Part shown: positions 41,001 through 50,086 of the stretch, one piece after another
Position numbering within the stretch: position 1 is the first letter of the stretch
Layout of the letters: each line of letters begins with the position of its first letter
The notes under the pieces: model-generated
Database searches by the model: none
Told to the model about the DNA's origin: nothing
The model's input: the letters and a program-made list of their open reading frames with translations, nothing else
Position numbers and translations under genes: made by a program
Origin: Cladosporium sp. IMV 00045
Taxonomy: Eukaryota; Ascomycota; Dothideomycetes; Cladosporiales; Cladosporiaceae
Length of the DNA: 64,000 bases
Direction: 5' to 3'
NCBI GenBank assembly: GCA_001931905.2
Contig: MSJI02000792.1
Location: 1 to 64,000 of the forward strand

Positions 41001-43938
41001 CGCTCTCGTCACGAAAGAGATGCAGGAAACCCAGATTAAGGTCTGGACGATCTTGTACAGACTACTGAAGGAGGGTATTGCACAAAATCCCGAGTCCTAT
41101 CCAAGCCCACTGGAAGATCGCTTTGACTTCCTGCGCTGCCTGCACCGTAACCTTGGTCTCCGAGGCATTTGCGACGGTGTCAACCGCAAATTCGTGCGGA
41201 TGATTAAGGACGAATTCTTCCAAATGACACATGTTGACGGCTACGATCAAGAGCAAGCCCAGGTGCTGTACGATCTGTACGGGCTGAATTGTTTCATGAA
41301 CCCCTCCTATGAGCTCATCGAACATCGTTGCACACACGACGCATTCCTGGACAAAGGTGTCGCCTTGCAAGCTGTCGACCTTCTCCTATTGCAGGCAGGC
41401 AAGCTGCCTATCAAGGACCTTGTCAAGCATACCTTGAAGGATACCATTGAAAAGGTTCATGGTGCGCTAAATCGCAAGAAGCCCACTGCTGCGATCTTGA
41501 GCAACAGAGAGGTCTATCGTGCGTTCCTCAGGTCTCCCATCAAGCCGACTGAGCTGTTCCGTTGCCTACGTGGCGATGGCGACGAACTGATGATTACGGA
41601 AGTACCTGCGAGTGACGCTGTGCTCGCATCCAAAGGCTGGTATTTCCTCATGGGCCACATCGCGCTAACACGGTTCCGCACGACAAAGAAACCCGGAGGC
41701 ACGCCTCAGGAAGACGTCGACATTGCGATTGCCTTCTTCATGCAGGACCTTGAGTACAGCATGCAGAACTGGCAAACCTGGTTTAGGCTGGCGCAGGCCT
41801 ACGATACAAAGATTGATGAGAACGTCATGTGGTCCGCTGAGAAGATGAACAACGAAATGAACTCTCTTGTACAGCTCCAGCGCGCTGCGATCCACTGTTA
41901 TGCCATGGCCACTGCTCTTGCTCATCAGTCAGAGGACTCAAACTCTGAATCTCAGGACAAAGTCGCGGAACTGCACCATGGCTTTGGCATGCGCATCTAC
42001 AACTCTTGCCGAGCACCACTTTCGATGCGTGCCTTCGCCGTCAATGAGGATGAAAGGTTTCTGAGTGTCAACGGAGATGTTATCCGAACAAGCTCTTACA
42101 AACCTCTTCGGGTGTACACCGCTCTCAAGTTGGCCAGGACACTCTTATTGCGCACACTCCAGGATGGCAAGGAGACCTGGACGCTACACTACATGCTTGC
42201 CAAGTGCCTGTGGAAGATGCATTCTATGCCTCATAAAGGACTTGCTCCTAATGACAAGCCGCCGGCCCCGCAGGAGGTTTTCCGCCATATCATACAAGCT
42301 CTCAAACTCGTGCCTGGCAAGAACAGCCGTGACAGCAAGGCTCAGCCAATCTTGGAGCCGCATTACAAGCTGCTGATCTTGGTGCACAAAATGTTCATCC
42401 GGGGCAGCATCGAGCTCCAAGTAGCGCAGTCATTGCTCTACGACAACACGTATGCTAAGACAGTACCATTCCCAGAGTCAAAAGAGGAGTGGCCGAAATA
42501 CGTACTTGCTGTGCTGAAGCGCCTACGTGCTGCTGATAAACAGAACTGGCACCATCGCATGATTTACCGCACAGCTCAAATCATTCACGACTACCCCGAA
42601 AGCTCACAAGACTTCATTCCTCGTCAACTCGAAAACGAGATCAAAGACCGGAGTCTCTTGGGTCAGGCAGGTGCCAGACACGAGTTGACACTGCAGATGT
42701 TCACCAAGACTATGGTACTCCAGGTCTGGCGACCCGATGCAGAGAGACCTGGACGGCACTTCGTCTACACCACGCGTTACACTCGCTTCTTCGTCAAGAT
42801 TCTTGAGAGTCTACGTGATCGTGCAAACTTGGAGCAGTTAGCAAGGAGGGTCCGCAGACGCAACCATGAGCTGTATGAACACACTGCAGTCTGGCAGGAC
42901 ATATGCAATGCATACCTTCGCATTCTACGCGACCATGCGAACTTGTCCGAAGGACTCGAGACATCGACTTTCAGCAACGTCTTCCACGGCGAGTTCCTCG
43001 AGCGCAAAGAGTTGCTTGAACCATGGATGCAAGCACAGGAGAACGGCACCAATGCCGCCCTGGACGTGTTGCGCGAATCTCAAGAGCTCAAGAGAATAAA
43101 CCAAGGACTCGTCAAGCCAGGCCCGATCGACGATCTCACCGGCGACGCGTACGCATTCCTCTTCAAAACCGTCGCCAAGAACCTTCACGACAACGCGAAA
43201 CGTGATCGCAAAGATGAAGCACCATCCGAGGCGCCGCCTCCATCGCCGCCACGACAAGAACCACCGCCACCGCCACCCGCTCGCAACCCGACAATGAGCG
43301 TCATGCACCTCATGAACATGGACGGCGCCAGCGGCCAAGCCACACCGAACACAGAATCCACACCCGCGCCTCAAGCGCCCACACCCTCAGCCCAAGACTC
43401 CACCGCCGCCGCAGCCGCGCCCGCCTGGCGCCGCAAACTCGGTGTCGGACGCCGCGAAATCCGCAACGCGGCCGAGAGCTGTTACCCCAAAACGCCAGCG
43501 CAGACGGCTTCGCGCGTCATCGGCCCGGTGCCGGAGAGCAGAGTGCAGGTTGTCATCAACACGTCGCGCCCGGCGCTTGGTGGCGATATGTCGGTTGAGA
43601 CGAGCGCGCCGGGCAGTATTCACGATAGCGCTGATGATGAGAGCGAGTTGAGTGAGTTGGAGGAGGAAGATGCTGATGATGAGGATGAGGGGTCGAGAAG
43701 GCCTTTCTTCCCGGGTTTGGTCGGGAGGGAGAGGACGGAGCAGGAGGATAGTGAGATGGAGGGGGAGGGGGATGAGACTGCCGAGGAAGGGAGGGAGGAT
43801 GTTGAGATGGGTGAGGGTGAAGGACAAGGTGATGGCGAGGGTGAGGGGGATGGGGATGGGGATGAAGGCGAGGCCGAGCCTGAGCCTGGTAATGGAGAGG
43901 CACAGGAAGACATGCAGGATGATCAGGATAAGGAGTAG
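38041..43938 (+). CDS. HIR3: Histone transcription regulator 3 (HIR complex subunit Hir3/CABIN1-like)
   Basis: A single exon of 1,965 residues. Hir3 is the large TPR scaffold of the HIR histone chaperone, which deposits H3-H4 independently of replication and represses histone genes; the animal counterpart is CABIN1. The N-terminus MSGFKALNIESDDESDIEVD followed by TPR-like helices (LKLYQTALKFHSEGPASFNR, AADAYRELFESEIFQYPES) matches filamentous-fungal Hir3 closely, as does the length of about 2,000. A central Ser/Glu-rich region (about 360-560) contains a basic KRSGD...KSRRTRGRES patch likely acting as a nuclear signal. The last ~200 residues are Pro-rich and then almost wholly Asp/Glu/Gly, a histone-binding-like acidic tail. 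The start is at the first ATG with a clean upstream. A decayed repeat array lies just after the stop. Confidence 0.9.
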   Translation: MSGFKALNIESDDESDIEVDDTKEIQIEETLKLYQTALKFHSEGPASFNRAADAYRELFESEIFQYPESQTELRRIELYGPNAEVEDDLAEYEVPTGFATGNLETNNSTLPQILHLSHKNYAQFRLEALASKINTLNVNLRQILTDASAALDHFVQALDKDATDLDLWRRTATVGELLNSKRAARFCLEAVLDGDEEGLTSLMTLPGLEDGIAGEQLRELVATLGDRLSVLQAPLPPKSRKLLSRMLKQRLDPYHSIVSRRRALLKENKVDLDQVPEQQRAVVPAPKNWVDLGDALLRHHNANQYSSAPLSAISFDLADTPMAPEPPKLDTAPTPGPAQVKHENVFAFMPTSIPEQFPGLDNGIPTVQPQISDADAEMRVISRPGEASESNGSSTISLPTRKRSGDAAGLVEGGEEGRTKSRRTRGRESILDLAESKQSTIDANTQWEFEQQLNERKAADDWLYETTGVLFERVGVSTFEAGKNVRSELEPSSETSSEPASFDPGDKALKLARSDFCQFLNAYNDRLAHLLLVGGEDFKIGQSSSTSGSANSLAGSSSSKAQPKFDTMPSGRLFDLLRNVNEGWLSAGEVAYMFIKALTSPDDSGSGTSAYARYSWSESLKTIVVRTLVNFDGSIYETAATELEKFQRQIAGDNAELAGNSPLPEFLLTIFELHLDIFCLIKEPNSGVDEETVALQGDRLHRWSALAREVMHARNETSETQAPSDQLNLRFIWATTLHIGALADVDQDYALECMQDLRRALLVADDFSVFLPNNAVMPEISIAAIDRKISELTTKDFFAKVTENEMNDPLATIENLEPLLESLEMQDNGMENGMAQESVPQHVPQDLVDFLAGSSMSVRLMLWQRLREAYTKISYTPMVVVCYFRMMRMILNQVKGASFLELEQEERQMLLLKTMRMVDVMVARVFALSETSEDAWEYLDETGLPGAITLLGELLHILQVFNVFEDSIQIGQTKPPSGSNDLPVPSFALVTKEMQETQIKVWTILYRLLKEGIAQNPESYPSPLEDRFDFLRCLHRNLGLRGICDGVNRKFVRMIKDEFFQMTHVDGYDQEQAQVLYDLYGLNCFMNPSYELIEHRCTHDAFLDKGVALQAVDLLLLQAGKLPIKDLVKHTLKDTIEKVHGALNRKKPTAAILSNREVYRAFLRSPIKPTELFRCLRGDGDELMITEVPASDAVLASKGWYFLMGHIALTRFRTTKKPGGTPQEDVDIAIAFFMQDLEYSMQNWQTWFRLAQAYDTKIDENVMWSAEKMNNEMNSLVQLQRAAIHCYAMATALAHQSEDSNSESQDKVAELHHGFGMRIYNSCRAPLSMRAFAVNEDERFLSVNGDVIRTSSYKPLRVYTALKLARTLLLRTLQDGKETWTLHYMLAKCLWKMHSMPHKGLAPNDKPPAPQEVFRHIIQALKLVPGKNSRDSKAQPILEPHYKLLILVHKMFIRGSIELQVAQSLLYDNTYAKTVPFPESKEEWPKYVLAVLKRLRAADKQNWHHRMIYRTAQIIHDYPESSQDFIPRQLENEIKDRSLLGQAGARHELTLQMFTKTMVLQVWRPDAERPGRHFVYTTRYTRFFVKILESLRDRANLEQLARRVRRRNHELYEHTAVWQDICNAYLRILRDHANLSEGLETSTFSNVFHGEFLERKELLEPWMQAQENGTNAALDVLRESQELKRINQGLVKPGPIDDLTGDAYAFLFKTVAKNLHDNAKRDRKDEAPSEAPPPSPPRQEPPPPPPARNPTMSVMHLMNMDGASGQATPNTESTPAPQAPTPSAQDSTAAAAAPAWRRKLGVGRREIRNAAESCYPKTPAQTASRVIGPVPESRVQVVINTSRPALGGDMSVETSAPGSIHDSADDESELSELEEEDADDEDEGSRRPFFPGLVGRERTEQEDSEMEGEGDETAEEGREDVEMGEGEGQGDGEGEGDGDGDEGEAEPEPGNGEAQEDMQDDQDKE

Positions 43939-44498
43939 TGTTTAGTCTCTCCGCGTGTTCTATACCTGTGTTATCATCCTTGATTCACTGAAATAGACAT
44001 ACTGCCCCTAAGAGCGTCTTTCTAAGATTTCGTCTCTCTGTACCTCTAATGTGCGTATCATCGCCTTTGGTCTATCCAAACTGATTGGAATCGAGTATCT
44101 TCGTACTTTCTCGCTTAGTTCCTGGTCTCTAGCATGCGCATGAATACATCTTGTCCGTGAGACACACTTGTTCTGAGTTCAGGATCTCCGCACCGTCTTG
44201 CGCATTGTGAGCTCATATCCTCCACGTCAGCCTGAGGAAAGAGCAATTGTGCCATTGAGACACCTCTTCGGGATTTGAGGATCTCTGCAAAGTATGAGAT
44301 GTATAGAAAATATTGGGTAGGGTTTTGCGAGCGTATAACATCGTTAAATTCATGGCAAGTCGGTATATTACCAGCCAAAATCACCGCGTTATCCTTTCGT
44401 GTATCATGAGGAAAGCGCGATCCAAGAATTCCAACATGTCCTAACATCACGGTCATAACCAAAAGCAAACCAAACTCCCCGGCGAACTAAACTACCTC
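43939..44498. repeat. Degenerate array 2 of the 88-bp repeat family (about 43944-44290)
   Basis: Downstream of the HIR3 stop the elements GTCTCTCCGCGTG, CGTCTCTCTGTACC and TATCATC(C/G) recur: TATCATC at 43972 and 44056 and a TACATC variant at 44145, spaced 84 and 89 bp. The sequence is strongly diverged but has the order and spacing of arrays 1 and 3, in the same orientation as array 1. The remaining 200 bp show nothing further. Confidence 0.55.
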
Positions 44499-44986
44499 CT
44501 AAAACAATCCCAGCGCAAACGGTAGCAGCGCATGACAACCAATCTGATTAGCAATCGGCACAATGGCCGCGAAATCCGTAATCGTCCAAGCCCTCGGAGC
44601 AAAGCAGGCAAGATAAATCATGCCGCCCGTCACCGGCAGCAAGAAAGCGTACATCCACTTGAAATCACGCACGATGCGGTCCAAGCCGATGCGGAAACCC
44701 GAGGCCTCGAGTTCTTTCGCCGTCGTCGTCCATTCCATGTTGATGCTGCAGGCGTGGCAGATGAGCGCTTTGCACATGTGGAAAGAGAGTCCGCCGAAGA
44801 AGAGGATGAACTTGGAGGAGAAGGTATTAGTCTGTTGTGTGATGGGTTCTTTGGGGGTGGTGAGACTTACCATCGGAGCCCATTTGATCGTTTCCCAGAG
44901 GCAGATGAAGAACGTCTTCTGGCCCAGACGATGCCGGAGCATAGCGTATGCGAGCGGAGAGAGGACGTTGAATACTACAGCCATGC
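44499..44986 (-). CDS. C-terminal part of a glycosyltransferase-2-like multi-pass protein, 5' end lost in the gap
   Basis: Two exons are visible, 44871-44986 and 44499-44810 (142 codons). The upstream acceptor TTTGTAG at 44987 shows that earlier exons exist, but the contig ends at 45079. The 60-nt intron between them is a stop-free multiple of three. The peptide has hydrophobic helices (FNVLSPLAYAML, FILFFGGLSFHMCKALICHA, FLLPVTGGMIYLACFAP, ANQIGCHALLPFALGLF). It also has INMEWTTTAKELE, reminiscent of the segment after the last membrane helices in fungal cellulose-synthase-like/CelA-TFT1 proteins. That assignment is tentative: the catalytic domain is not in this window. The gene is incomplete by assembly, not by mutation. 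Confidence 0.6.
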
Positions 44987-45079
44987 CTACAAAGATTTAT
45001 TAGTAAACTTGCGCTAAAGGTTGTCTACTTCCATGCCGATGTCGTGATATTGCGATACAACTCTTCCGGATTAAAAAAA

Positions 45080-45129
45080 NNNNNNNNNNNNNNNNNNNNN
45101 NNNNNNNNNNNNNNNNNNNNNNNNNNNNN
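45080..45129. other. Assembly gap of 50 N
   Basis: Fifty N between contig B, ending in an intron or upstream part of the glycosyltransferase-like gene, and contig C, starting in the SIP5 leader. Confidence 0.97.
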
Positions 45130-45261
45130 CAACTGCCGACTTCGCATCTGCCCTACCATACACCTCGCCCAGCATGGGCAACAGCTCGTCCAAGGACTCT
45201 CACAACCCTGGCCGACGGAGCAGTGAGCCCGCCTCTCCCAGCTTACCTTCCTCTTCTCTCC
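45130..45261 (+). repeat. 132-bp exact duplicate of 27208-27339
   Basis: This is the left end of contig C, identical to the right end of contig A. It covers 44 bp of SIP5 leader and the first 88 bp of its coding region. Sequence continues into an intact gene here. Confidence 0.9.
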
Positions 45262-47807
45262 ACCAAGCTGGCCATGACCGGCTCGTCGCCCAGATCTATG
45301 GCCAACGACAAAACGGCAATGGGAGTAGGCGGAGTAGCAGACATGACTTGTCTTTCCTGCACCTAGGGCGGAATAGAGGCGAGGAGCAACCGCAACCTGA
45401 GAGAGTCCGTGAGACTAGGCAGGAAAAGGAGGCTAGGCGGACGGAGCGCGAAAGGCAGGCCAGGTTGAAGGAGCGCGAGAGGAGTATGCAAGAAGAGCAC
45501 GTGGATGGAGGCTATTTGGTCACATTGGGAACCTACATCGGACCTGAGGATTACAGCAAGCCTGTTGTGCGACAGTTGCAGGTAGGTTGACCTTCGCGGT
45601 AGAAGATTGATGTCAGAAACTAATCATGCGCAGATTGAACGAAGGCTGGCCCCGTTCTGGAAAGGTCTTGACAACCACTCTAGCTCATGGACCGAGCATC
45701 AACTCGTCGCCGCGGCTCGTGGACTGCCCATTCCTCCTGCTGATGAGATTCCGCCAGAAATGGTCCGATCCACCTCTAATGGCGAGAACCCGCGTGGATC
45801 CGATGTGAATATCAACAACCTCACCGTGCCTATCAGCTCGCGATCACAGTCCTATCAATCCGATAGGTCCAATAGCGGCCGGTTAGACGCCGCTAACTCT
45901 GGCAGTGGCACGCCTTCGACAGCTGGACAGTTATTCCGAGGTCGTGCGAAGACGTTGGCATCCCTCGCGACTGGATCTAAGAGTCAGTCGCCTGATCTGA
46001 GTCCTCAGGAAATCCGCCTTCCCCAGGATCCGTACGTCAACGGCTTGCCTATCGAAGCGTATTTGTACCGCGAACCTTCCGAATGCCCGATCTGCTTTCT
46101 GTACTATCCTCCATATCTGAACAAGACCCGGTGCTGCGACCAGCCCATCTGCTCAGAATGTTTCGTCCAAATCAAGCGACCCGATCCTCATCCTCCAGAG
46201 CACGAGCAGCCAGGTCAAGAAAGACCGCCCGAGGAGGAGGCTGAGATGTTGGTTTCTGAAGTCGCCTCATGCCCATTCTGCGTCACGCCAGAGTTCGGTA
46301 TCACATATGAGCCGCCGCCCTTCCGTCGTGGACTGGCCTATGCCAAACAGACGTCTCCTAATCCTTTGACGAAGACCACTTCAGCGACGTCCTCGCAGAC
46401 ATCATTACCCACAGCAGGCAGGCGGCGAACAACTTCGATATCGGCTAATGCACCACATGTCATCACGACAGACCGGGTACGACCTGACTGGGCCAAGAAG
46501 CTCTCTGATGCGCGTGCACATGCTTTGCGAAGGTCTGCGGCAGCAACAGCACTCCACAACGCGGCGTACATGTTGGGTAACAATCAAGGAGAAACATCTT
46601 CGCGCGGTGCGTTTGGAAGACGACGTAGAACGTTCTTCAGCGATAGTCCTGGTGCAAGTGGCAGTGGGACACCGCGCGATGAAGGTGGTGAGTTTGGCAA
46701 GATGAAGTAACTTGACGCGTTTTTACTGACCTCATTACAGAAAGCGGTGCTGATATAGCTCCCGATCGGACAACTTCGCGTCGCGGTCGCGTTCAGGATC
46801 TTGAAGACCTCATGATGATGGAAGCGATTAGACTGTCCCTCGCCGCTGAGGATGAAAGAAAACGAAAGGAAGAAAAGGGCGCGAGGAAAGAAGGCAAGAA
46901 GCGGGCGAAAGAAGCGAAGAAGGAAGCTAAGGCAGCCGACAAGGCTGCGAGAAAGAACAGCGGCAGCAATCAGTCGCTTTATCCAGTTGGTTCGAATGAC
47001 AGCTCGACTACTTGGGCTACGTCAAGTATGGCTCGGTCGACAAGTAATCTCGGTCAACAGCCTTCCATACCTGAAGAAGAGGTCCAAGGCAAGGGCAAGG
47101 CTCCAGCACAAGACTTTGCTGGCTTCAAGCCCATCGCCGAAGCAACATCAACATTGAACACGGAACTCCGTGACGACGAGACGAACAACGAATCAGGTCG
47201 TAGAACATCCGGATCGCCTCCTGCAGTTTCATCTGCAGCGCGCCATCTCGAAGCATCCCGCGCCAACCTCCAACCCTCGACTTCCTCTCCCATTCCCATG
47301 CCTATGCCCAGTCCCCTCCTAAACAAAGAACCCTCCAATGCCTCCTCGATCGCGTCTTCTTTCAACGACTCCGCGACACAAACCCCCAACGTCGCATCTG
47401 CAGGTGGCAGCGCCCTCGATGTTTCAACACCAGACGGCGGAACCGACACCCCGCAGTCCTCAAACGAGCCTCTCCTCAACTTCCGCTCTCTCGCTGCTAT
47501 GATCGGAGAAGAAGACGAGAAGATGCTGAACAGCAAACAGAACGACCACATCGAGCACGCGGAGCAGGCTCAACCTCAACCTGAGTCTGAGAAACTGGGC
47601 CAAGCACCGCTCACGCGCAACCGCGGAGACAGCGGCGAAAGCAGCTCATCTTCCCAACGGCATCCGCCCGTCTACGCGTCGGACGTGAAGGCCAATGACG
47701 ACGATGAAATCCAGCCTTTGCCCAGAGTCGTACCCGAGGTTGAGAGCAAGAGCGCCGTCGATGTGAATGTCTTAGATCAGGGACAGGGATACGGCGCGAC
47801 TCATTGA
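45174..47807 (+). CDS. SIP5: SIP5-like protein (Snf1-interacting, RING-like zinc domain)
   Basis: Exons 45174-45581, 45634-46687 and 46741-47807 give 842 residues. Sip5 was found in yeast as a partner of the Snf1 kinase and the Reg1/Glc7 phosphatase, linking it to glucose signalling; fungal orthologues are longer than yeast's 489 residues, as here. MGNSSSKDS at the N-terminus is a good N-myristoylation motif. A charged coiled coil ([20 protein letters not shown]) follows, then [20 protein letters not shown], which is family-conserved. The RING-like zinc domain (about 46078-46300) has [23 protein letters not shown] and SCPFC. A Lys/Arg/Glu-rich helix ([19 protein letters not shown]) and a Ser/Pro-rich tail complete it. 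All splice joins hold frame. Exon 1's first 88 bp recur at the end of contig A. Confidence 0.9.
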
Positions 47808-48514
47808 TCACTGATGTCAGCAGCCGCTGTAGGATATGGCATACGCGACTGGCTGAGGTCGTGACATTTTTCTTTTTCTCTTTTGTTTAACAGAGAACAC
47901 AGCCCTGCATGGCTGGCAGAAGTGAGGGCTGGCTAGGTGTAGTCGATAGAAACTTGATGTGAATAGCAGCGGATCAGGAAATGATCAGCAAATCATTGTG
48001 CATACCCTCACATTTCATCACTTTGCGTGAAACTTCTTCTCATAACATTTCACGGTCATCCTTGCCCAACCTACTCAAGTTCGCGTATGCATCCCGTCTT
48101 TCGCCCATCATTGCATACCTTAGGTGGTAGATACTACGGTACTCTCGGCCGACCCGAGAGGCTCGAAAACCGGGAAATCGGCCATCAACCAATGAAACTG
48201 CCCGCTCACCTACCTCGGCCGAGCCACCGAGCAACTTTCACACAGCGACTTCGCGCTTGGGCAGATGAGGTTAAAGTCGCGAGCTGCGAAATGCGAAAAC
48301 GTTCGCGTTGTCGATATGACGAGGTGGAAACGACTGGGTAGGCGGTCAAAAGAAGGAAGGTATAAAAGGTCATATTGCAGGCCTGGGACTTACGAGTTCA
48401 ACCCAGATGTTTGATCGACTTGTCTGATCGTGGGATTACTGTTTCGTTTGCTACTTCTGAAGGACCTACCAACTTCGTTATATCCAACGACTGACATATA
48501 GATCTGATACCAAC
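47808..48514. promoter_or_regulatory. FAD-monooxygenase promoter with CGG/CCG palindromes and TATA box
   Basis: A perfect 7-bp inverted repeat CTCTCGG-CCGAC-CCGAGAG lies at 48142-48160. A 10-bp palindrome CTCGGCCGAG lies at 48214-48223, followed by ACCGAG. CGG/CCG half-sites in inverted order are what fungal Zn2Cys6 regulators bind. TATAAAA at 48361-48367 is about 150 bp before the ATG. The first 250 bp are SIP5 3' flank. Confidence 0.65.
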
Positions 48515-49874
48515 ATGTCCAGTCCTAAAGTCCTCATCTCCGGCGCTGGAATCGCAGGCGGCGCGTTTGCGTTCTGCTTCTTGCGAGCTTTCCCCAACGC
48601 GAGAATCACGCTTGTCGAGAGGGCGAGGGAGTTGAGGTTGACGGGTGCTAGTGTTGGTACGTCTGACCTGCCTTCAATGTTTACTCAAGAAGATTGAAAG
48701 TAAAAGGCTAATCGATCCTCCCACAGACATCCGCTCCAATGCCGTCGACATCATCAAATGGATGGGCGTCGAGCCTGCTATTCGAAAAGCAAGCACGAAT
48801 GAAGAGGGAATGCAATTCGTGCGCAGCGACGGGAGCGAAATCGCTACCCTCCGCGCGACGGGGAGGTCAGATGTCCAAGCCATCACGTCTGAATATGAGA
48901 TATTCCGAGGAACGCTGGCGCAGATATTCCTCGAACCGATTCTCAACAAAGTCACCCTCGTCCTCGACGAAACGATCGAAAGCTACGAGCAGCACGCCGA
49001 CAAAGTCACAGCGACATTCACCAAAAGCCAAAAAACCTCATCCTACGACCTCCTCGTCGGCGCAGACGGGTACACCTCCAAAATCCGCGGAACGATGCTG
49101 GGCCGCAAACCCTCCGAGCAGATTCGCGACCAAGGCCTGCACGTCGCCTACTTCACCATCAACCGCGACTTGCTGCAAGGCAGCAAACTTGCCAAAGGCT
49201 ATAGTGCCACAGGAGGACGCATCGCGATCCTCCGCCCCGATCCGCACCCTTCAGGCCGTGTCAGGGCGATGTTCATGAATAGCACTTTGCCCAGCGACAC
49301 TTTGATGAGAGATCGATTGAATAAAGCTTTGCGAGAGGGTGATGAAGCTTACAAGCGCCTCATGGAGGAAATGTTCACGGACGCAGGCTGGTTGTCGAAT
49401 GAGATGCTAGCTGGAATGCGAGAAAGCGAGGATTTTTACTGTTCGATTTTCGCGCAGACACGCTCGCCGAAACTGCAAGAAGGTCGCGTCGTGTTGCTCG
49501 GAGACGCTGGCTACGCTTTACCTGGTTTTGGCACTTCGGCGGCTATTATGGGCGCATATGTGCTGGCAGGGGAGATGTTGCGGTGTGGTGTAGGGAGGTC
49601 TGAGTGTGATGTGAGCGTGGCTTGTGGGAAGTATGAAGAGCTCATGCTCCCTTTCATGCGAAAACAGCAGGGTGGAGATTCGCCCGTTCCGATGAGGTTG
49701 TTGAATCCGCAGACTTGGTGGGGGATTGCGGTGCGGGATGTGGTTCTGAGATTTGCGGTTTGGAGCGGTTTGGTCGCGTTGGTGATGAGGGTTAGTGCTG
49801 CGTTGGGGTTTTTGGAGGCGAGGCTGGATGTTCCTGAATATCTTTGGCCGATGAGCAATGAGGAGAAGGTGTAA
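48515..49874 (+). CDS. FAD-dependent monooxygenase (PHBH/UbiH-like)
   Basis: Exons 48515-48656 and 48727-49874 give 429 residues. Group A flavin monooxygenases hydroxylate or epoxidise aromatic and polyketide-type substrates using NADPH. Visible motifs: the N-terminal Rossmann loop VLISGAGIAGGAFAF (GxGxxG), the acidic end of the second strand in LVERA, the DG motif in LVGADGYTSKIRG, and the second FAD motif GDAGYALPGFGTSAA. The 70-nt intron interrupts ASVDIRSNAVDI, so the first 47 residues sit in a separate frame. A C-terminal hydrophobic segment (VRDVVLRFAVWSGLVALVMR) may be a membrane anchor. It is tail-to-tail with a broken BBE-type oxidase. Together they look like tailoring genes, but no polyketide or peptide synthase is in the window. 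Confidence 0.87.
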
Positions 49875-50086
49875 AATTTTGAAGTGCGGTGTACTCTGCT
49901 CTGTTCTCAAGTCATGGCATTTCATCCATACTCTGGATATCCATGATTGGAATACTATTGTCAGTCCAATTGGCAAATGGCCGTTGGTAAGTTGGCTACT
50001 CCACGCTGGTCAAGTGATGAACACTTCTGTTCCTTCGTGAATGAGCCATGATTCGAAGTCGTATTTCAAAGATAGTATTTCGCTAA

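Noticed and set aside
27208..45261. The 132-bp direct repeat flanking 17.9 kb as LTRs or a target-site duplication of a giant mobile element (Starship-like).
   Set aside because: The repeat is plain SIP5 leader and exon, abuts N gaps on both inner sides, and the enclosed contig carries core genes without a tyrosine recombinase captain. Overlapping contig ends explain it.
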